A DNA stretch of 64,000 bases, taken from Nitrospira sp. Lineage in GTDB: Bacteria; Nitrospirota; Nitrospiria; Nitrospirales; UBA8639. The notes below the pieces were generated by a model. It saw only the letters and a program-made list of their open reading frames with translations, did not search any database and was not told where the DNA came from. The position numbers were made by a program, and so were the translations under genes. Where the stretch lies: the NCBI GenBank assembly GCA_011523385.1, contig WTGX01000017.1, forward strand, positions 83,318 through 147,317. The letters run 5' to 3'. Below, piece by piece: positions 52,710 to 62,755 of this stretch (positions are counted from its first letter, which is position 1; each line of letters begins with the position of its first letter).

Positions 52710-53612
52710 ATGCGTGGCCGGTTTCGGCCTGGGGTGTTTTGGGGTTCCGGCGTGATGCGGGTTAGTGTGGCCGTCTTGGCCATCGCCTTTGTCGTGGTTG
52801 CCCTCTTGCCCCGGCAATCTCAATTTCTCTTCCACGCGCTCGGCGAACCTCTTGCCGATCTCGTCGCCATTCCCGTGAAGGGCATGGCCACATTGGATCG
52901 GACCCTGCGTGAATGGTGGATGCAATATATCGCCCTCCAGGGTCTTTCCCAACAAAACCGTCAGCTTCGAGAAACAGTCCAGCAACTCAATGGGGAGGTG
53001 AATCGATTGCGAGAACAGGCGTACATGGCGGAACGGTTAGCCTTACTGTTGGAATTTCAGGAGGACAAATCGGTCCGGACGGTGGCGGCAAGGGTCATTG
53101 GCCGCAGTGTGTCCAATTGGTATCAAGGCGTGATTCTGAATAAAGGTGAAGATGACGGCATTCGGGAACAGATGGGCGTCATTACGCCGGCCGGGGTGGC
53201 GGGACGCATCGTCAGAACCTCGGGGTCCACGAGCACTGCCTTGTTGACGACCGACCCGAATCTTGTCATCGCAGGCATAATTCAACGGACGCGAGATGAA
53301 GGCATGGTCCAGGGAATGTCGCAAGGGCTGGTTCGCATGAAATATCTTCCCCCGCTTTCCTCGGTCAAAACGGGGGATGCCGTGGTCACGTCGGGCTTGA
53401 CGGGAGGATTCCCACGCGGGGTGTTGATAGGAGAAGTCGACCGCGTCGAAGAAAGTGAAGACGGTTTGTTCCGCACCGCCCAAATCGTGCCGGCAGTGCA
53501 GTCTCGACACTTGGACGAAGTGCTGGTCGTCGTTGCTCCCCGGTCACCGGAAACCATGCTGTCGCCAGATCACGCGTTGATTGCCCCGGGGCCACAGAAT
53601 CCGACTCCATGA
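52710..53612 (+). CDS. mreC: Rod shape-determining protein MreC
   Basis: A 300-residue bitopic protein: short cytosolic N-terminus, one TM at ~16-33 (VSVAVLAIAFVVVALL), a periplasmic coiled coil (QNRQLRETVQQLNGEVNRLREQ, split here as LRETVQQLNGEVNRL) and a beta-domain with RVIGRSVSNWYQGVILNKG and GVAGRIVRTSG. MreC forms tubular assemblies that activate PBP2. It starts 14 bases after mreB and overlaps mreD by 4 bases. Confidence 0.95.
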   Translation: MRGRFRPGVFWGSGVMRVSVAVLAIAFVVVALLPRQSQFLFHALGEPLADLVAIPVKGMATLDRTLREWWMQYIALQGLSQQNRQLRETVQQLNGEVNRLREQAYMAERLALLLEFQEDKSVRTVAARVIGRSVSNWYQGVILNKGEDDGIREQMGVITPAGVAGRIVRTSGSTSTALLTTDPNLVIAGIIQRTRDEGMVQGMSQGLVRMKYLPPLSSVKTGDAVVTSGLTGGFPRGVLIGEVDRVEESEDGLFRTAQIVPAVQSRHLDEVLVVVAPRSPETMLSPDHALIAPGPQNPTP

Positions 53613-54097
53613 AGATTAGTGCGTATACGCTGTTGACGCTGTTCCTTTTTTCCTTTCAGGCCACCGTGTTGTCTTCTTTCAATCCTTTCGGGATTCAACC
53701 GGATTTCTGTCTCGTCATCGCTTGTTTGATTGGTTTTCGGACCGGACCGGTTCACGGCCTGATCGTGGGTTTTGGCTTGGGCTTTCTCCAGGATTTATTT
53801 TCCGCCGGTCCGTTTGGACTCCATACGCTCACAAAAGCCGGAGCGGGATTCCTGGCCGGTATCTTTGCCAGGAATTTGTCGAATAGGGAGGCCCATACCG
53901 CCTTGGTGCCGGTTATGGCATGTTCAGGTCTTTCCGCCATGGTGTTTTTGCTGTGGTCACGGATGGGCATGGGTTTGGGAGAGATGCTTTACGGATTTTC
54001 CTATATCTTATTGCCACAAGCGGTCTTGGATGGACTTGTGGCCATCATGGCCAACTGGGTCTTCGGCCGGTGGCTGGTCGAAGCGCCGAGTCCGTGA
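53609..54097 (+). CDS. mreD: Rod shape-determining protein MreD
   Basis: A 162-residue integral membrane protein with about five TM segments: YTLLTLFLFSFQATVLSSF, a characteristic IQPDFCLVIACLIGF, GLIVGFGLGFLQDLFSAGPFGLH (split as GFGLGFLQDLFS) and two C-terminal helices. It works in the elongasome with MreC and PBP2. The ATG overlaps the mreC stop. Confidence 0.93.
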   Translation: MKISAYTLLTLFLFSFQATVLSSFNPFGIQPDFCLVIACLIGFRTGPVHGLIVGFGLGFLQDLFSAGPFGLHTLTKAGAGFLAGIFARNLSNREAHTALVPVMACSGLSAMVFLLWSRMGMGLGEMLYGFSYILLPQAVLDGLVAIMANWVFGRWLVEAPSP

Positions 54098-54133
54098 GGG
54101 ACGTCCCGCGATGAATCGGCGTGAGGTCTGTCA

Positions 54134-56023
54134 ATGAAGCCTGGCATAACGGGTCCCGGTCTCCAATCGGCCGGATTAGCAGACATCCAGGGACGATTGC
54201 TGCTCATCAGAGTCGTCGTGTTGATCATTGTGGGGCTGTTGGTCGTGCGCTTATGGCAGCTTCAAGTTCGTGATGGAGTCTACTATCGAAATCTTTCTCA
54301 TGACAATCGGACCCGGTCGATTGTGTTACATCCGGTTCGCGGATTCATTTATGACCGAAATGGAACCTTGCTGGCGAACAGTGTCCCGAGTTTCAACTTG
54401 TACGTGGAACTCGGTGACGTGCCGGACCGCGAAGCCCTGATTGGGAAGCTCGTCAAGTTGTTGTCGTTGGAGCGGAGTGAGTTGACCAAGACCATGGAAA
54501 CTCACGTCGGGGGAACGCCGATTCGTTTGAAAAAAGGCGTCAGTCTCAAAGAAGCGGCCATTGTCGAATCACATCGGTTGGATCTGCCCGGCGTGGTGAT
54601 TCGTCCGGAATTTCAGCGGAACAATCCCGAGGGGGGCTATGCCGCCCACGTGCTTGGGTACGTGGGGGTCGCTTCAGAGGAACAACTCACACGTGAAGCG
54701 GTTCAAGGGCTGCCCGCAGGTAGCGTCATAGGCCAGTATGGCGTGGAACGGATCTACGAGAGGACGTTGCGAGGGCACGCAGGGCGAAAACTCATCGAAG
54801 TCGACGCTTTGGGGCATGAGAAGCGCATGATTTCCGTGGATAAGCCGCAAGTGGGCAATGACGTGTATCTCACGATTGACTTTCGTTTGCAGAAATTGGC
54901 TGAAGACCTGTTAGGAGAGGAAGCCGGTGCGGTTGTGGCTTTAGACCCGCACACGGGGGATATCCTGGCCATGGCGAGTCGGCCGAGTTTTGATCCCAAT
55001 GCCTTGTCCCGTGGGTTGCGTGCCGATGTATGGAACGACATTCTTCAGGACGAGCGCCATCCTCTCACGAACCGGGCGATTCAGGGTCAGTATCCACCGG
55101 GCTCCACGTTTAAAATCATCACGGCGGCGGCGGCTCTTGATACCAATGAGATCGAACCCGCCGATACGCTTCATTGTGGGGGACGGTTTCGATTGGGCCG
55201 CCGAACGTTTCGGGATTGGAAAAAGTATGGTCATGGAGCCGTCGATTTACGAAAGGCGATTGCCCAATCGTGTGACGTCTATTTTTATCGTTTAGGGTAC
55301 CGTATGGGTGTGGACACCATTGCGTTCTATGCGAGACAGTTCGGATTGGGTGAAAGAACGGGCATTGACCTTCCCGCCGAAAGAACGGGCCTGATCCCGT
55401 CCTCGGAGTGGAAACAGCGGACGCGAGGGGAACCATGGTATCCAGGGGAAACGACTTCCGTCGCAATCGGTCAAGGCTACGTCACGGTCACGCCCCTGCA
55501 AATGGCGAAAGTCATTGGCATGATCGGGAATAACGGGATTCCGTTTCAACCGCATGTTCTTCGTGGCGTATGGGGACGAAGGGGCGAATGGATTGATGAG
55601 TGGAGTCCGGCGCAAACGGTCCCCCTGACGTTACCGGCCCATCAACTGGAAGCCATTCAAGCGGCGCTGGCGGCGGTGGTTACCGAAGGAACGGCGCGAG
55701 AATCTCAATCGTCGGTGGTCCAGTTGGCCGGAAAAACCGGGACGGCGCAAGTGGTCTCATTACGTTCGGAATCCGAAGAAGAGACCCCGAAACGATTTCG
55801 AGACCACGCCTGGTTCGTCGCCTATGCACCATTCGAACGTCCCCGTATCGCCGTGGCCGTGTTGGTCGAACACATGGGCCATGGCGGGTCTGCGGCAGCC
55901 CCGTTGGCTAAAGAACTGATCGAGGCCTATGTGTCATATGGGGTCGATGACAAAGAGCGCACACGGGTATCCCTGACGAGGCCATCCGACAAGGTGATGC
56001 AACAGGAGCCGCGGCGTGATTGA
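54134..56023 (+). CDS. mrdA: Penicillin-binding protein 2 (elongasome transpeptidase)
   Basis: A 629-residue class B PBP. TM lies at ~28-46 (VVLIIVGLLVVRLWQLQV), the pedestal domain begins with NRTRSIVLHPVRGFIYDRNG, and the transpeptidase has SxxK in PPGSTFKIITAA, SxN-equivalent QSCDVYFYRLGYRMG and KTGT in LAGKTGTAQVV. It crosslinks new peptidoglycan along the cell side wall. Its 3' end overlaps rodA by 8 bases, fitting coupled production of the PBP2-RodA pair. Confidence 0.96.
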   Translation: MKPGITGPGLQSAGLADIQGRLLLIRVVVLIIVGLLVVRLWQLQVRDGVYYRNLSHDNRTRSIVLHPVRGFIYDRNGTLLANSVPSFNLYVELGDVPDREALIGKLVKLLSLERSELTKTMETHVGGTPIRLKKGVSLKEAAIVESHRLDLPGVVIRPEFQRNNPEGGYAAHVLGYVGVASEEQLTREAVQGLPAGSVIGQYGVERIYERTLRGHAGRKLIEVDALGHEKRMISVDKPQVGNDVYLTIDFRLQKLAEDLLGEEAGAVVALDPHTGDILAMASRPSFDPNALSRGLRADVWNDILQDERHPLTNRAIQGQYPPGSTFKIITAAAALDTNEIEPADTLHCGGRFRLGRRTFRDWKKYGHGAVDLRKAIAQSCDVYFYRLGYRMGVDTIAFYARQFGLGERTGIDLPAERTGLIPSSEWKQRTRGEPWYPGETTSVAIGQGYVTVTPLQMAKVIGMIGNNGIPFQPHVLRGVWGRRGEWIDEWSPAQTVPLTLPAHQLEAIQAALAAVVTEGTARESQSSVVQLAGKTGTAQVVSLRSESEEETPKRFRDHAWFVAYAPFERPRIAVAVLVEHMGHGGSAAAPLAKELIEAYVSYGVDDKERTRVSLTRPSDKVMQQEPRRD

Positions 56024-57140
56024 GGAACCGTGGCGTCGCAGGCGAGAGTTCGACCGGTTTGATTGGTACTTCTGCGCGATTATTTTGGCGTTGTCGGCCA
56101 TCGGAGTCCTGACCATATACAGCGTAACGGCAGAAAAAGCCGGGACTCAGTTTCCTCTGTATCTGAAACAGGCGATATGGATCGGTGTGGGCGCGCTGGC
56201 TTTTTTGACGATGTCGCGAATCGATTACCATACGCTCGCTCGATGGTCGTTTCCGCTGTACGGCTTTGCATTGCTGCTCCTCGTGGTCGTGCTCTTCGGG
56301 GGGAAGGCCAGTCATGGTGCTCAACGATGGATTGCCCTGGGACCCCTGGCGTTTCAGCCGGCAGAATTTGTCAAGCTTCCGCTTCTTTTGGTGTTGGCCG
56401 TCTATTATTCCACCCAAAATCGTCGAGGTTGGTGGTATCGGGTGATCGTCCCGGCGTTGATCACCGTGCCGGGATTTTCCTTGATTCTCAAGCAACCGGA
56501 TTTGGGAAGCAGCCTGAGCTTTTTGTCGATTTACGTCACCTTGCTTCTGGTCGTCGGCGTCAAGTCTAAAGCGTTCGGGGTGGTGTTGCTGTCCGCGCTG
56601 ATGCTGTTCCCATTTGCCTGGAGTGAATTATGGGGTTCGCTTCATGATTACCAAAAGGAACGGATCTTGAGTTTTGTCAATCCCGACCATGATCCGGCGG
56701 GAAGAGGCTACCAAGGGATGCAATCTCGCATTGCCGTGGGTTCGGGGCAATTGGTCGGAAAAGGGTTCCATAGCGGGACACAAACGCAATTCAAATTTCT
56801 TCCGGAGGGCCACACCGATTTTATCTTCGCGGTCCTCGCCGAGGAATGGGGATTTTTGGGTGGGGTCCTCTTCATCAGTCTGTTTCTCGCGTTGCTGCTC
56901 ATGGGGCTGGATATTGCGGCAAAAGCCAAGGATTCATTGGGTGCCCTGTTGGCTATCGGGTTTGTGGGCATGTTGATGTTCAATATGGCGGTCAACGTGG
57001 GGATGACCATTGGTCTGGCACCCATTGTCGGCATTCCTTTGCCGTTACTCAGTTACGGGGGGAGTGCGACGATTATGACAATGGCCGGGTTGGGTTTGCT
57101 GTTCAGTGTGAAGAGGGCAAGACTCAAGTTATCGCCGTGA
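56016..57140 (+). CDS. rodA: Peptidoglycan glycosyltransferase RodA (SEDS)
   Basis: A 374-residue SEDS protein with ten TM segments. It shows FDRFDWYFCAIILALSAIGVLTIYS-type start (FDWYFCAIILALSAIG), GGKASHGAQRWIALGPLAFQPAEFVKL with the FQPAE motif, and ILKQPDLGSSLSFL, GRGYQG and EGHTDFIFAVLAEEWGF with the catalytic Asp region. It polymerises glycan strands with PBP2. The start is GTG inside the end of mrdA. Confidence 0.95.
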   Translation: MIEEPWRRRREFDRFDWYFCAIILALSAIGVLTIYSVTAEKAGTQFPLYLKQAIWIGVGALAFLTMSRIDYHTLARWSFPLYGFALLLLVVVLFGGKASHGAQRWIALGPLAFQPAEFVKLPLLLVLAVYYSTQNRRGWWYRVIVPALITVPGFSLILKQPDLGSSLSFLSIYVTLLLVVGVKSKAFGVVLLSALMLFPFAWSELWGSLHDYQKERILSFVNPDHDPAGRGYQGMQSRIAVGSGQLVGKGFHSGTQTQFKFLPEGHTDFIFAVLAEEWGFLGGVLFISLFLALLLMGLDIAAKAKDSLGALLAIGFVGMLMFNMAVNVGMTIGLAPIVGIPLPLLSYGGSATIMTMAGLGLLFSVKRARLKLSP

Positions 57141-57302
57141 ACCGTTCGCGTGAGGTCTTCCCCGTCGCGGAGCAGAATGGATCATTTGACGAAATGGAGA
57201 ATCCGTGTCACGCTTTTGGATTGCCATCCATGGCTTGGACATGGTTGGCCTTTTCCCCGGGTCGCACGCGCTGCCCGGGTGATGAAATAAAGGAGTAGAG
57301 GT

Positions 57303-58832
57303 ATGGGAGTTGAAATTGCCATCAACATCACTCCGCAAGAAACGCGTGCGGCGGTGTTGGAGAATAAAGTGGTCACGGAGCTCTACGTGGATCGCGCCAA
57401 GAAAAAAGATTTTGTCGGCAACGTCTACAAGGGCAAGGTGGCAAAAGTCCTGCCCGGCATGCAAGCGGCGTTTATTGATATCGGGCTGGAGCGCGCCGCC
57501 TTTATGCACGTGTCGGATTTGTCAGTCGGTACCGAACCCGGCGATATCCTGGTGGAAAGTGATGAAGATGAGAAGGGTCCGGAATTCCCGCGCCCCCGAC
57601 GGCAGACGGTGCGGCCCATTCAAGAGTTGTTGGAAGAAGACCAGGAACTCGTCGTACAGATTTCCAAGGGCCCGATCGGGACCAAAGGCCCCCGGGTGAC
57701 GTCCTATTGCTCATTGCCGGGCCGTTTCCTGGTGCTCATGCCGAACGTCGATCATATCGGGATCTCGCGACGCATTGCCGAGGAGGAGGAGCGCAGTCGT
57801 CTCAAAGACATCATGAAACGCATCCGGGAGCCCGGGTATGGCTACATTGTCCGGACGGTGAGTGAAGGGGTCAGCGAGGAGGATCTCAAAGCCGACGTCG
57901 GGTTTTTAACCGCCATGTGGCAAGATATCGTCAAGAAGCAGGACCGTCATCCGGCACCTGCCGCGTTGCATATGGATTTGGACCTGACGCTCCGCGTGGT
58001 GCGCGATTTATTTACCAAGAACGTCAAGAGGCTCCTCATCGATTCGAAAGAGGAATGTGAAGCGGTCAGGGAGTTTGTCCGGCGTTATCTTCCCGACCAG
58101 ACGTCTCGCATTTATCATTATGAAAAGGATGAGAGTCTGTTCGATCATTTGGGGATTGAACAGGAAATCTCTCGAGCCCTGAGCCGGAAAGTCTGGCTGA
58201 AGTCCGGCGGCCACATTGTGATCGATCATACGGAAGCCATGACGGTCATCGACGTGAACACGGGTCGGTACGTCGGAAAGCGCGATCAGGAAGAAACGAT
58301 TTTGCGAAACAACTTGGAGGCGGCGCGCGAGATTGCCTACCAGATCAAACTTCGCGGAATCGGGGGAATCATCATTATCGACTTTATCGACATGGAACGG
58401 GGACGAAATCGCGACAAAGTCTATCACGCCCTCGTGGACGCGATGGGCAATGATAAAGCGCGCACGCGCATCTCCCGTATCAGTGACTTGGGGTTGATCG
58501 AGATTTCGCGGGAACGCGTGCGGGAAGACCTGCTCCGGACGCTCTCCGACGTCTGCTCCGATTGCGACGGTCGCGGATATACCCGGTCTGCGCTCACGGT
58601 GGTGTACGATATTTTCCGCGACGTTCGCCGAATCGGACGAGCGGCCGGGCGGCAAACCGTGGTAATCGGGGCCCATCCCCATATCGTGGAGATGCTGCAA
58701 GACACCGAGCCCGAAACGCTTGAGCAGCTTCAACGGGAATTTCAGTATCGGATCATGGTGAACGCCGACCCCCTGCTCCCTCTCGAGCAGTATGATATCG
58801 TGGTGTTGGGCGAAGGTGCGGGAGTCGCCTAG
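57303..58832 (+). CDS. rng: Ribonuclease G / RNase E-like endoribonuclease
   Basis: A 509-residue RNase E/G catalytic protein without the long C-terminal scaffold of RNase E. It has an S1 domain near residues 38-125 (GNVYKGKVAKVLPGMQAAFIDIG, split as GMQAAFIDIGLERAAF), the catalytic DNase-I-like part with IDVNTGRYVGKRD and IIIIDFIDME holding the metal-binding Asp residues, and the zinc-link CSDCDGRGYT. RNase G processes rRNA 5' ends and mRNAs. The ATG lies 163 bases after rodA, with GGAG upstream; in E. coli rng also follows the mre operon. Confidence 0.94.
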   Translation: MGVEIAINITPQETRAAVLENKVVTELYVDRAKKKDFVGNVYKGKVAKVLPGMQAAFIDIGLERAAFMHVSDLSVGTEPGDILVESDEDEKGPEFPRPRRQTVRPIQELLEEDQELVVQISKGPIGTKGPRVTSYCSLPGRFLVLMPNVDHIGISRRIAEEEERSRLKDIMKRIREPGYGYIVRTVSEGVSEEDLKADVGFLTAMWQDIVKKQDRHPAPAALHMDLDLTLRVVRDLFTKNVKRLLIDSKEECEAVREFVRRYLPDQTSRIYHYEKDESLFDHLGIEQEISRALSRKVWLKSGGHIVIDHTEAMTVIDVNTGRYVGKRDQEETILRNNLEAAREIAYQIKLRGIGGIIIIDFIDMERGRNRDKVYHALVDAMGNDKARTRISRISDLGLIEISRERVREDLLRTLSDVCSDCDGRGYTRSALTVVYDIFRDVRRIGRAAGRQTVVIGAHPHIVEMLQDTEPETLEQLQREFQYRIMVNADPLLPLEQYDIVVLGEGAGVA

Positions 58833-58881
58833 CCGACCGATGCCCGTCCCGTCCACGTCCTGTTTGTGGTTCTGCTGAACC

Positions 58882-60003
58882 ATGGAATTGCTGGAAGCAT
58901 GGCTGATCCTGCGATCAGTGAAAGGCGTCAGTGATGGGACAATCTGTACGCTCGTTCGGCATTTTGGCGGGCCGAAGGAAGTGCTGTCCGCTTCGGCGTC
59001 CGAGTTGCGGCACGTGGCCGGGTTGCGTCCTTCCGTTGTGACCGCATTGCGAAAAGAACCTGAGCCAAGCGTCGTGGCGCACGTTCGGAAGGAAATGCGG
59101 CTGCTCGAAAAGGGCGAGAGCGGGATTGTCACGATTCTGGATGACGCCTATCCTCGCCGGCTGGCGATGATCCCCGATCCACCGCCCTTGTTATACGTGC
59201 GCGGCACGTTGCCTGCGTCCGGCGATTATGCCGTCGCGATCGTGGGATCGAGAAAAGCCTCATCGGCGGGGGCGCTCATGACGCAAGAACTCAGCCAACA
59301 ATTGGCCGGCATGGGGTTGACGATCGTGAGCGGGTTGGCACGGGGAATCGACGCGGCAGCCCATCGAGGCGCGCTGGCGGCCAAGGCCACGACGATTGCC
59401 GTCGTCGGGTGTGGAGTGGATCGAACGTATCCGCCCGAACATCGACAATTACGACGGGACATTGAAGGCCATGGCGCAGTGGTATCGGAATTGCCGCTTG
59501 GGGCCCCGCCGCTGCCGCACCATTTCCCTCGTCGCAATCGGATTATCAGCGGATTGTCGTTAGGCGTGATCGTCTCGGAAGCCGATCAAAAAAGCGGCGC
59601 GTTGATCACGGCACGATTTGCGCTCGAGCAGAACCGTGAGGTCTTTGCCATTCCGGGTGCCGTCAAATACGGAAAACATCGAGGGGCTCATGGACTCATC
59701 AAACAAGGAGCCAAACTCGTTGAAGATGCCCGAGACGTCGTTGAAGAATTGCTCCCTCAGCTTGACGGACCCTTAGGCGATCGAGTAAAGAATGCCGGTT
59801 TTCAGGAGACAACCTCTCAAAGCTTCACCCCTAAAGAGCGACGGGTGCTGTCTCTTTTGCATGAAGACCCCGTGTCGATTGACGAGGTGTTAATGGAAGC
59901 GCCGTTTGACCGGGCCGAAGTGATGAGTCTGCTGCTCAGCCTGGAATTGCGAGGCTGTATTCGACAGGTGCCCGGTTCCTGTTATGTCAGGACGTCCTGC
60001 TGA
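58882..60003 (+). CDS. dprA: DNA processing protein DprA/Smf
   Basis: A 373-residue Rossmann-fold protein that binds single-stranded DNA and loads RecA in natural transformation. It shows an N-terminal HhH/SAM-like part, then YAVAIVGSRKASSAG, IVSGLARGIDAAAHRGAL, PPLPHHFPRRNRIISGLS and SEADQKSGALITARFALEQ, and a C-terminal winged helix (LLHEDPVSIDEVLMEAPFD). Length is normal. Its stop overlaps the topoisomerase start (TGATG at 60001-60005). Confidence 0.95.
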   Translation: MELLEAWLILRSVKGVSDGTICTLVRHFGGPKEVLSASASELRHVAGLRPSVVTALRKEPEPSVVAHVRKEMRLLEKGESGIVTILDDAYPRRLAMIPDPPPLLYVRGTLPASGDYAVAIVGSRKASSAGALMTQELSQQLAGMGLTIVSGLARGIDAAAHRGALAAKATTIAVVGCGVDRTYPPEHRQLRRDIEGHGAVVSELPLGAPPLPHHFPRRNRIISGLSLGVIVSEADQKSGALITARFALEQNREVFAIPGAVKYGKHRGAHGLIKQGAKLVEDARDVVEELLPQLDGPLGDRVKNAGFQETTSQSFTPKERRVLSLLHEDPVSIDEVLMEAPFDRAEVMSLLLSLELRGCIRQVPGSCYVRTSC

Positions 60004-62663
60004 TGCCTGCCCGTACGTCTACCGCACCCGCGAAAAAGAAGGCGCGCCCCCGCGTTATCGAAGGAGTGGGCAAGACGTTGGTCATTACCGAGAAACCCTC
60101 GGTGGCCCGCGACATCACAAAGGCACTCGGTGGGTTTCAGAACGATAAAAACTTTTTCGAGGGGCCGGCCCACGTCGTAACGTCGGCAGTCGGTCACATG
60201 CTCGAACTGGTTGCCCCTGAAGGCGTTGAAGTCGAGCGAGGGAAGTGGGCGCTCGCCAACCTCCCGGTGATTCCCGGTCACTTTGAACTCAAACCGATAC
60301 AGAAGAATGAATCGCAACTCAAACTCATCAAGAAACTTTACGCACGCAAGGATATTGACAGGGTCATCAACGCCTGCGACGCCGGCCGCGAGGGCGAACT
60401 GATCTTTCATTACTTGATCCGCCATTTCAAGGGATCAAAGCCAGTCCAACGCCTTTGGTTGCAATCCATGACCCCGCAGGCGATACGCGAGGGCTTTGAG
60501 CGTCTTCGTGACGGTGATAAATTGTTGCCCCTCCAGCGTGCCGCGGTGTGTCGCTCGGAGTCCGACTGGCTCATCGGGATCAATGCCACCCGGGCGATGA
60601 CTGCGCTGAATTCGAGCGGTGGCGGGTTTTCACTGACGACGGTGGGGCGAGTGCAAACACCGACGCTCGCGATCCTTGTCGACCGCGAGAAAGAGATCCA
60701 GCACTTCGAGCCTCGCGAGTATTGGGAGGTCAAGGCCACCTTCGCGATTGCCTCAGGACGGTACGAAGGGCACTGGGTTGATCCGCAGTTGCAAACCCGG
60801 GCGAAGCAGGGTGCCGCATCCGGTGAGGTCAAGGATCAACATGGCACCACAAAACCTGAGCGCATCTGGGATAAGACCCGGGCCGAGGCCATCGTGGCGC
60901 AATGTGCGAATCGGGAGGGCAACGTGTCCGAAACCACGAAGCCATCGAGCCAGCAGCCTCCGATGCTGTTTGATCTGACGTCACTCCAGCGTGAAGCGAA
61001 CCGGCGGTTCGGGTTTTCGGCGAAGGCGACGCTCGGCATCGCGCAGGCCCTCTATGAACGGCACAAGGTCCTGACCTACCCGCGTACCGATTCGCGGACG
61101 TTGCCCGAGGATTACCCGGACACAGCCAGGAAAATTATGCAATCACTGGGCTCTTCCAGCGCCGACCGGGTCGCCACGTCGCCGGAGAACAAAGATGACC
61201 GGCCGATCAGCCACTGGGCCCGACAGGTCCTTCAAAAAAACTTCATCAATGGGAACAATAAGCGCATCTTCAACAACGCTCAAGTGTCCGACCACTTTGC
61301 CATCATTCCGACCGGGGAGGTGCCGGGTAAACTGAAAGAACAGGAACAGCGCATCTATGAACTGGTCACGCGCTCGTTCATCGCGGCCTTCTACCCTCCG
61401 GCCCGGTTTGAAAACACCGCGCGCCGCACCGTCGTTGAAGGGCAGACCTTCGAGACCCGCGGGCGGGTGTTGATCGAGAGCGGCTGGTTGCAGGTCATGG
61501 GGCGCAAGGAAAGCAACGAGACGTTGCCTCCGCTCGAAGTCGCCGCCAAGGACGGCTCCGAAAAGGCCAGGACGGTCGAAATCGCAATGGAGGAGAAGCA
61601 GACCAAGCCTCCGCCGCGCTATAACGAGGCGACCCTGTTGTCCGCGATGGAAGGCGCGGGCAAACTGATGGAGGATGATGAGCTGCGGGAAGCCCTGCAG
61701 GGTCGTGGTCTCGGCACGCCCGCGACGCGTGCTGCGATCATCGAGGAATTGATCCGCAACAGGTACATCCTGCGGGACGTCCGTGAACTGATCCCGACGG
61801 CCAAGGCCACGACGCTCCTCAGGCTGTTACGCGCCCTCAAGATTGACGAATTGACCACGGCCGAATTGACCGGCGAGTGGGAAAAGAAACTGAAGCAGAT
61901 TGAAAGTGACCAGTTCTCCTCCGAAGAGTTTATGCGGCACATTCGCAAGATGACGGTCAATATCGTCGAAGCCGCCCGGCAGTGTGACGTTGACCAGATT
62001 GACGACGAATACGCCGTGCTCGATGTGCCCTGTCCCAAGTGCGGCAAGGGTACGGTGCGGGAGAACTATCGCAAGTTCGTATGCGAAAGCTGTGATTTCT
62101 CGATTTGGAAATCCATCGCCGGGCGGGAGTTGTCACCCAACGAAGTGACCGCCCTGTTGCGTGACCGGCGCCTCGGCCCCCTGAACGGGTTCCGCAGCCG
62201 TCTCGGCCGGGAATTTTCCGCCGAGTTGATCATCAAGGACGATTTCACCGCGGCGTTTGATTTTGGTGACACCGCCGCGGATGACGACATTGATCCGCAG
62301 ACCTCCGACCAAGTCGGCCCCTGCCCCAAATGCGACGCGCCGGTGCTTGATGCGCCGAGACGGTACATCTGTCGCAGCGGACTCGGCGACCAACCGGCTT
62401 GTGATTTCAAAATAAGCCGGCAGATTCTGAACCGCCCGATTGAGGCAGGTGAAGTGCGACAATTGTTGGATAAAGGGAAAACCGACCTCCTGCAAGGGTT
62501 CGTGTCGAAGAAGAACAGACGCAAGTTTGCCGCCCATCTCACGCTTGACCTCAGTTCCGGTAAATTGGGTTTCGAGTTCGCCTCGCGCAAGAACGACGTG
62601 AACGGCGACGGCAAGAACAAACGGTTCGGGAGAAAGAAAGCCGCGCGAAGCTTCGGCGCGTGA
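60003..62663 (+). CDS. topB: Type IA DNA topoisomerase (topoisomerase III, TopB-like)
   Basis: An 886-residue type IA topoisomerase. TOPRIM begins KTLVITEKPSVARDITKALGG with acidic NACDAGREGELIFHY; SESDWLIGINATRAMT and the active-site Tyr in TYPRTDSRTLPED follow. The N-terminus form TEKPSVARDI is that of topoisomerase III rather than TopA. The tail carries zinc-ribbon modules, CPKCGKGTVRENYRKFVCESC split as CPKCGKGT and FVCESCDF, and CPKCDAPV with a CRSG...CDF half, plus a basic end. dprA is usually followed by topA, so either topA was replaced here or this enzyme does both jobs. Confidence 0.88.
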   Translation: MPARTSTAPAKKKARPRVIEGVGKTLVITEKPSVARDITKALGGFQNDKNFFEGPAHVVTSAVGHMLELVAPEGVEVERGKWALANLPVIPGHFELKPIQKNESQLKLIKKLYARKDIDRVINACDAGREGELIFHYLIRHFKGSKPVQRLWLQSMTPQAIREGFERLRDGDKLLPLQRAAVCRSESDWLIGINATRAMTALNSSGGGFSLTTVGRVQTPTLAILVDREKEIQHFEPREYWEVKATFAIASGRYEGHWVDPQLQTRAKQGAASGEVKDQHGTTKPERIWDKTRAEAIVAQCANREGNVSETTKPSSQQPPMLFDLTSLQREANRRFGFSAKATLGIAQALYERHKVLTYPRTDSRTLPEDYPDTARKIMQSLGSSSADRVATSPENKDDRPISHWARQVLQKNFINGNNKRIFNNAQVSDHFAIIPTGEVPGKLKEQEQRIYELVTRSFIAAFYPPARFENTARRTVVEGQTFETRGRVLIESGWLQVMGRKESNETLPPLEVAAKDGSEKARTVEIAMEEKQTKPPPRYNEATLLSAMEGAGKLMEDDELREALQGRGLGTPATRAAIIEELIRNRYILRDVRELIPTAKATTLLRLLRALKIDELTTAELTGEWEKKLKQIESDQFSSEEFMRHIRKMTVNIVEAARQCDVDQIDDEYAVLDVPCPKCGKGTVRENYRKFVCESCDFSIWKSIAGRELSPNEVTALLRDRRLGPLNGFRSRLGREFSAELIIKDDFTAAFDFGDTAADDDIDPQTSDQVGPCPKCDAPVLDAPRRYICRSGLGDQPACDFKISRQILNRPIEAGEVRQLLDKGKTDLLQGFVSKKNRRKFAAHLTLDLSSGKLGFEFASRKNDVNGDGKNKRFGRKKAARSFGA

Positions 62664-62755
62664 CGAGGAGTCGCGGTGTGGGGTATGCGAAAACGGCGCG
62701 GACGTTGTCGCTGGGTGCGTCAACCTTCGGTGACCGGGCTGACGGCACCCCCTCG

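Noticed and set aside
58008-59132. A 374-codon minus-strand frame spanning rng and dprA
   Set aside because: It crosses two well-supported genes on the opposite strand and has no family features.
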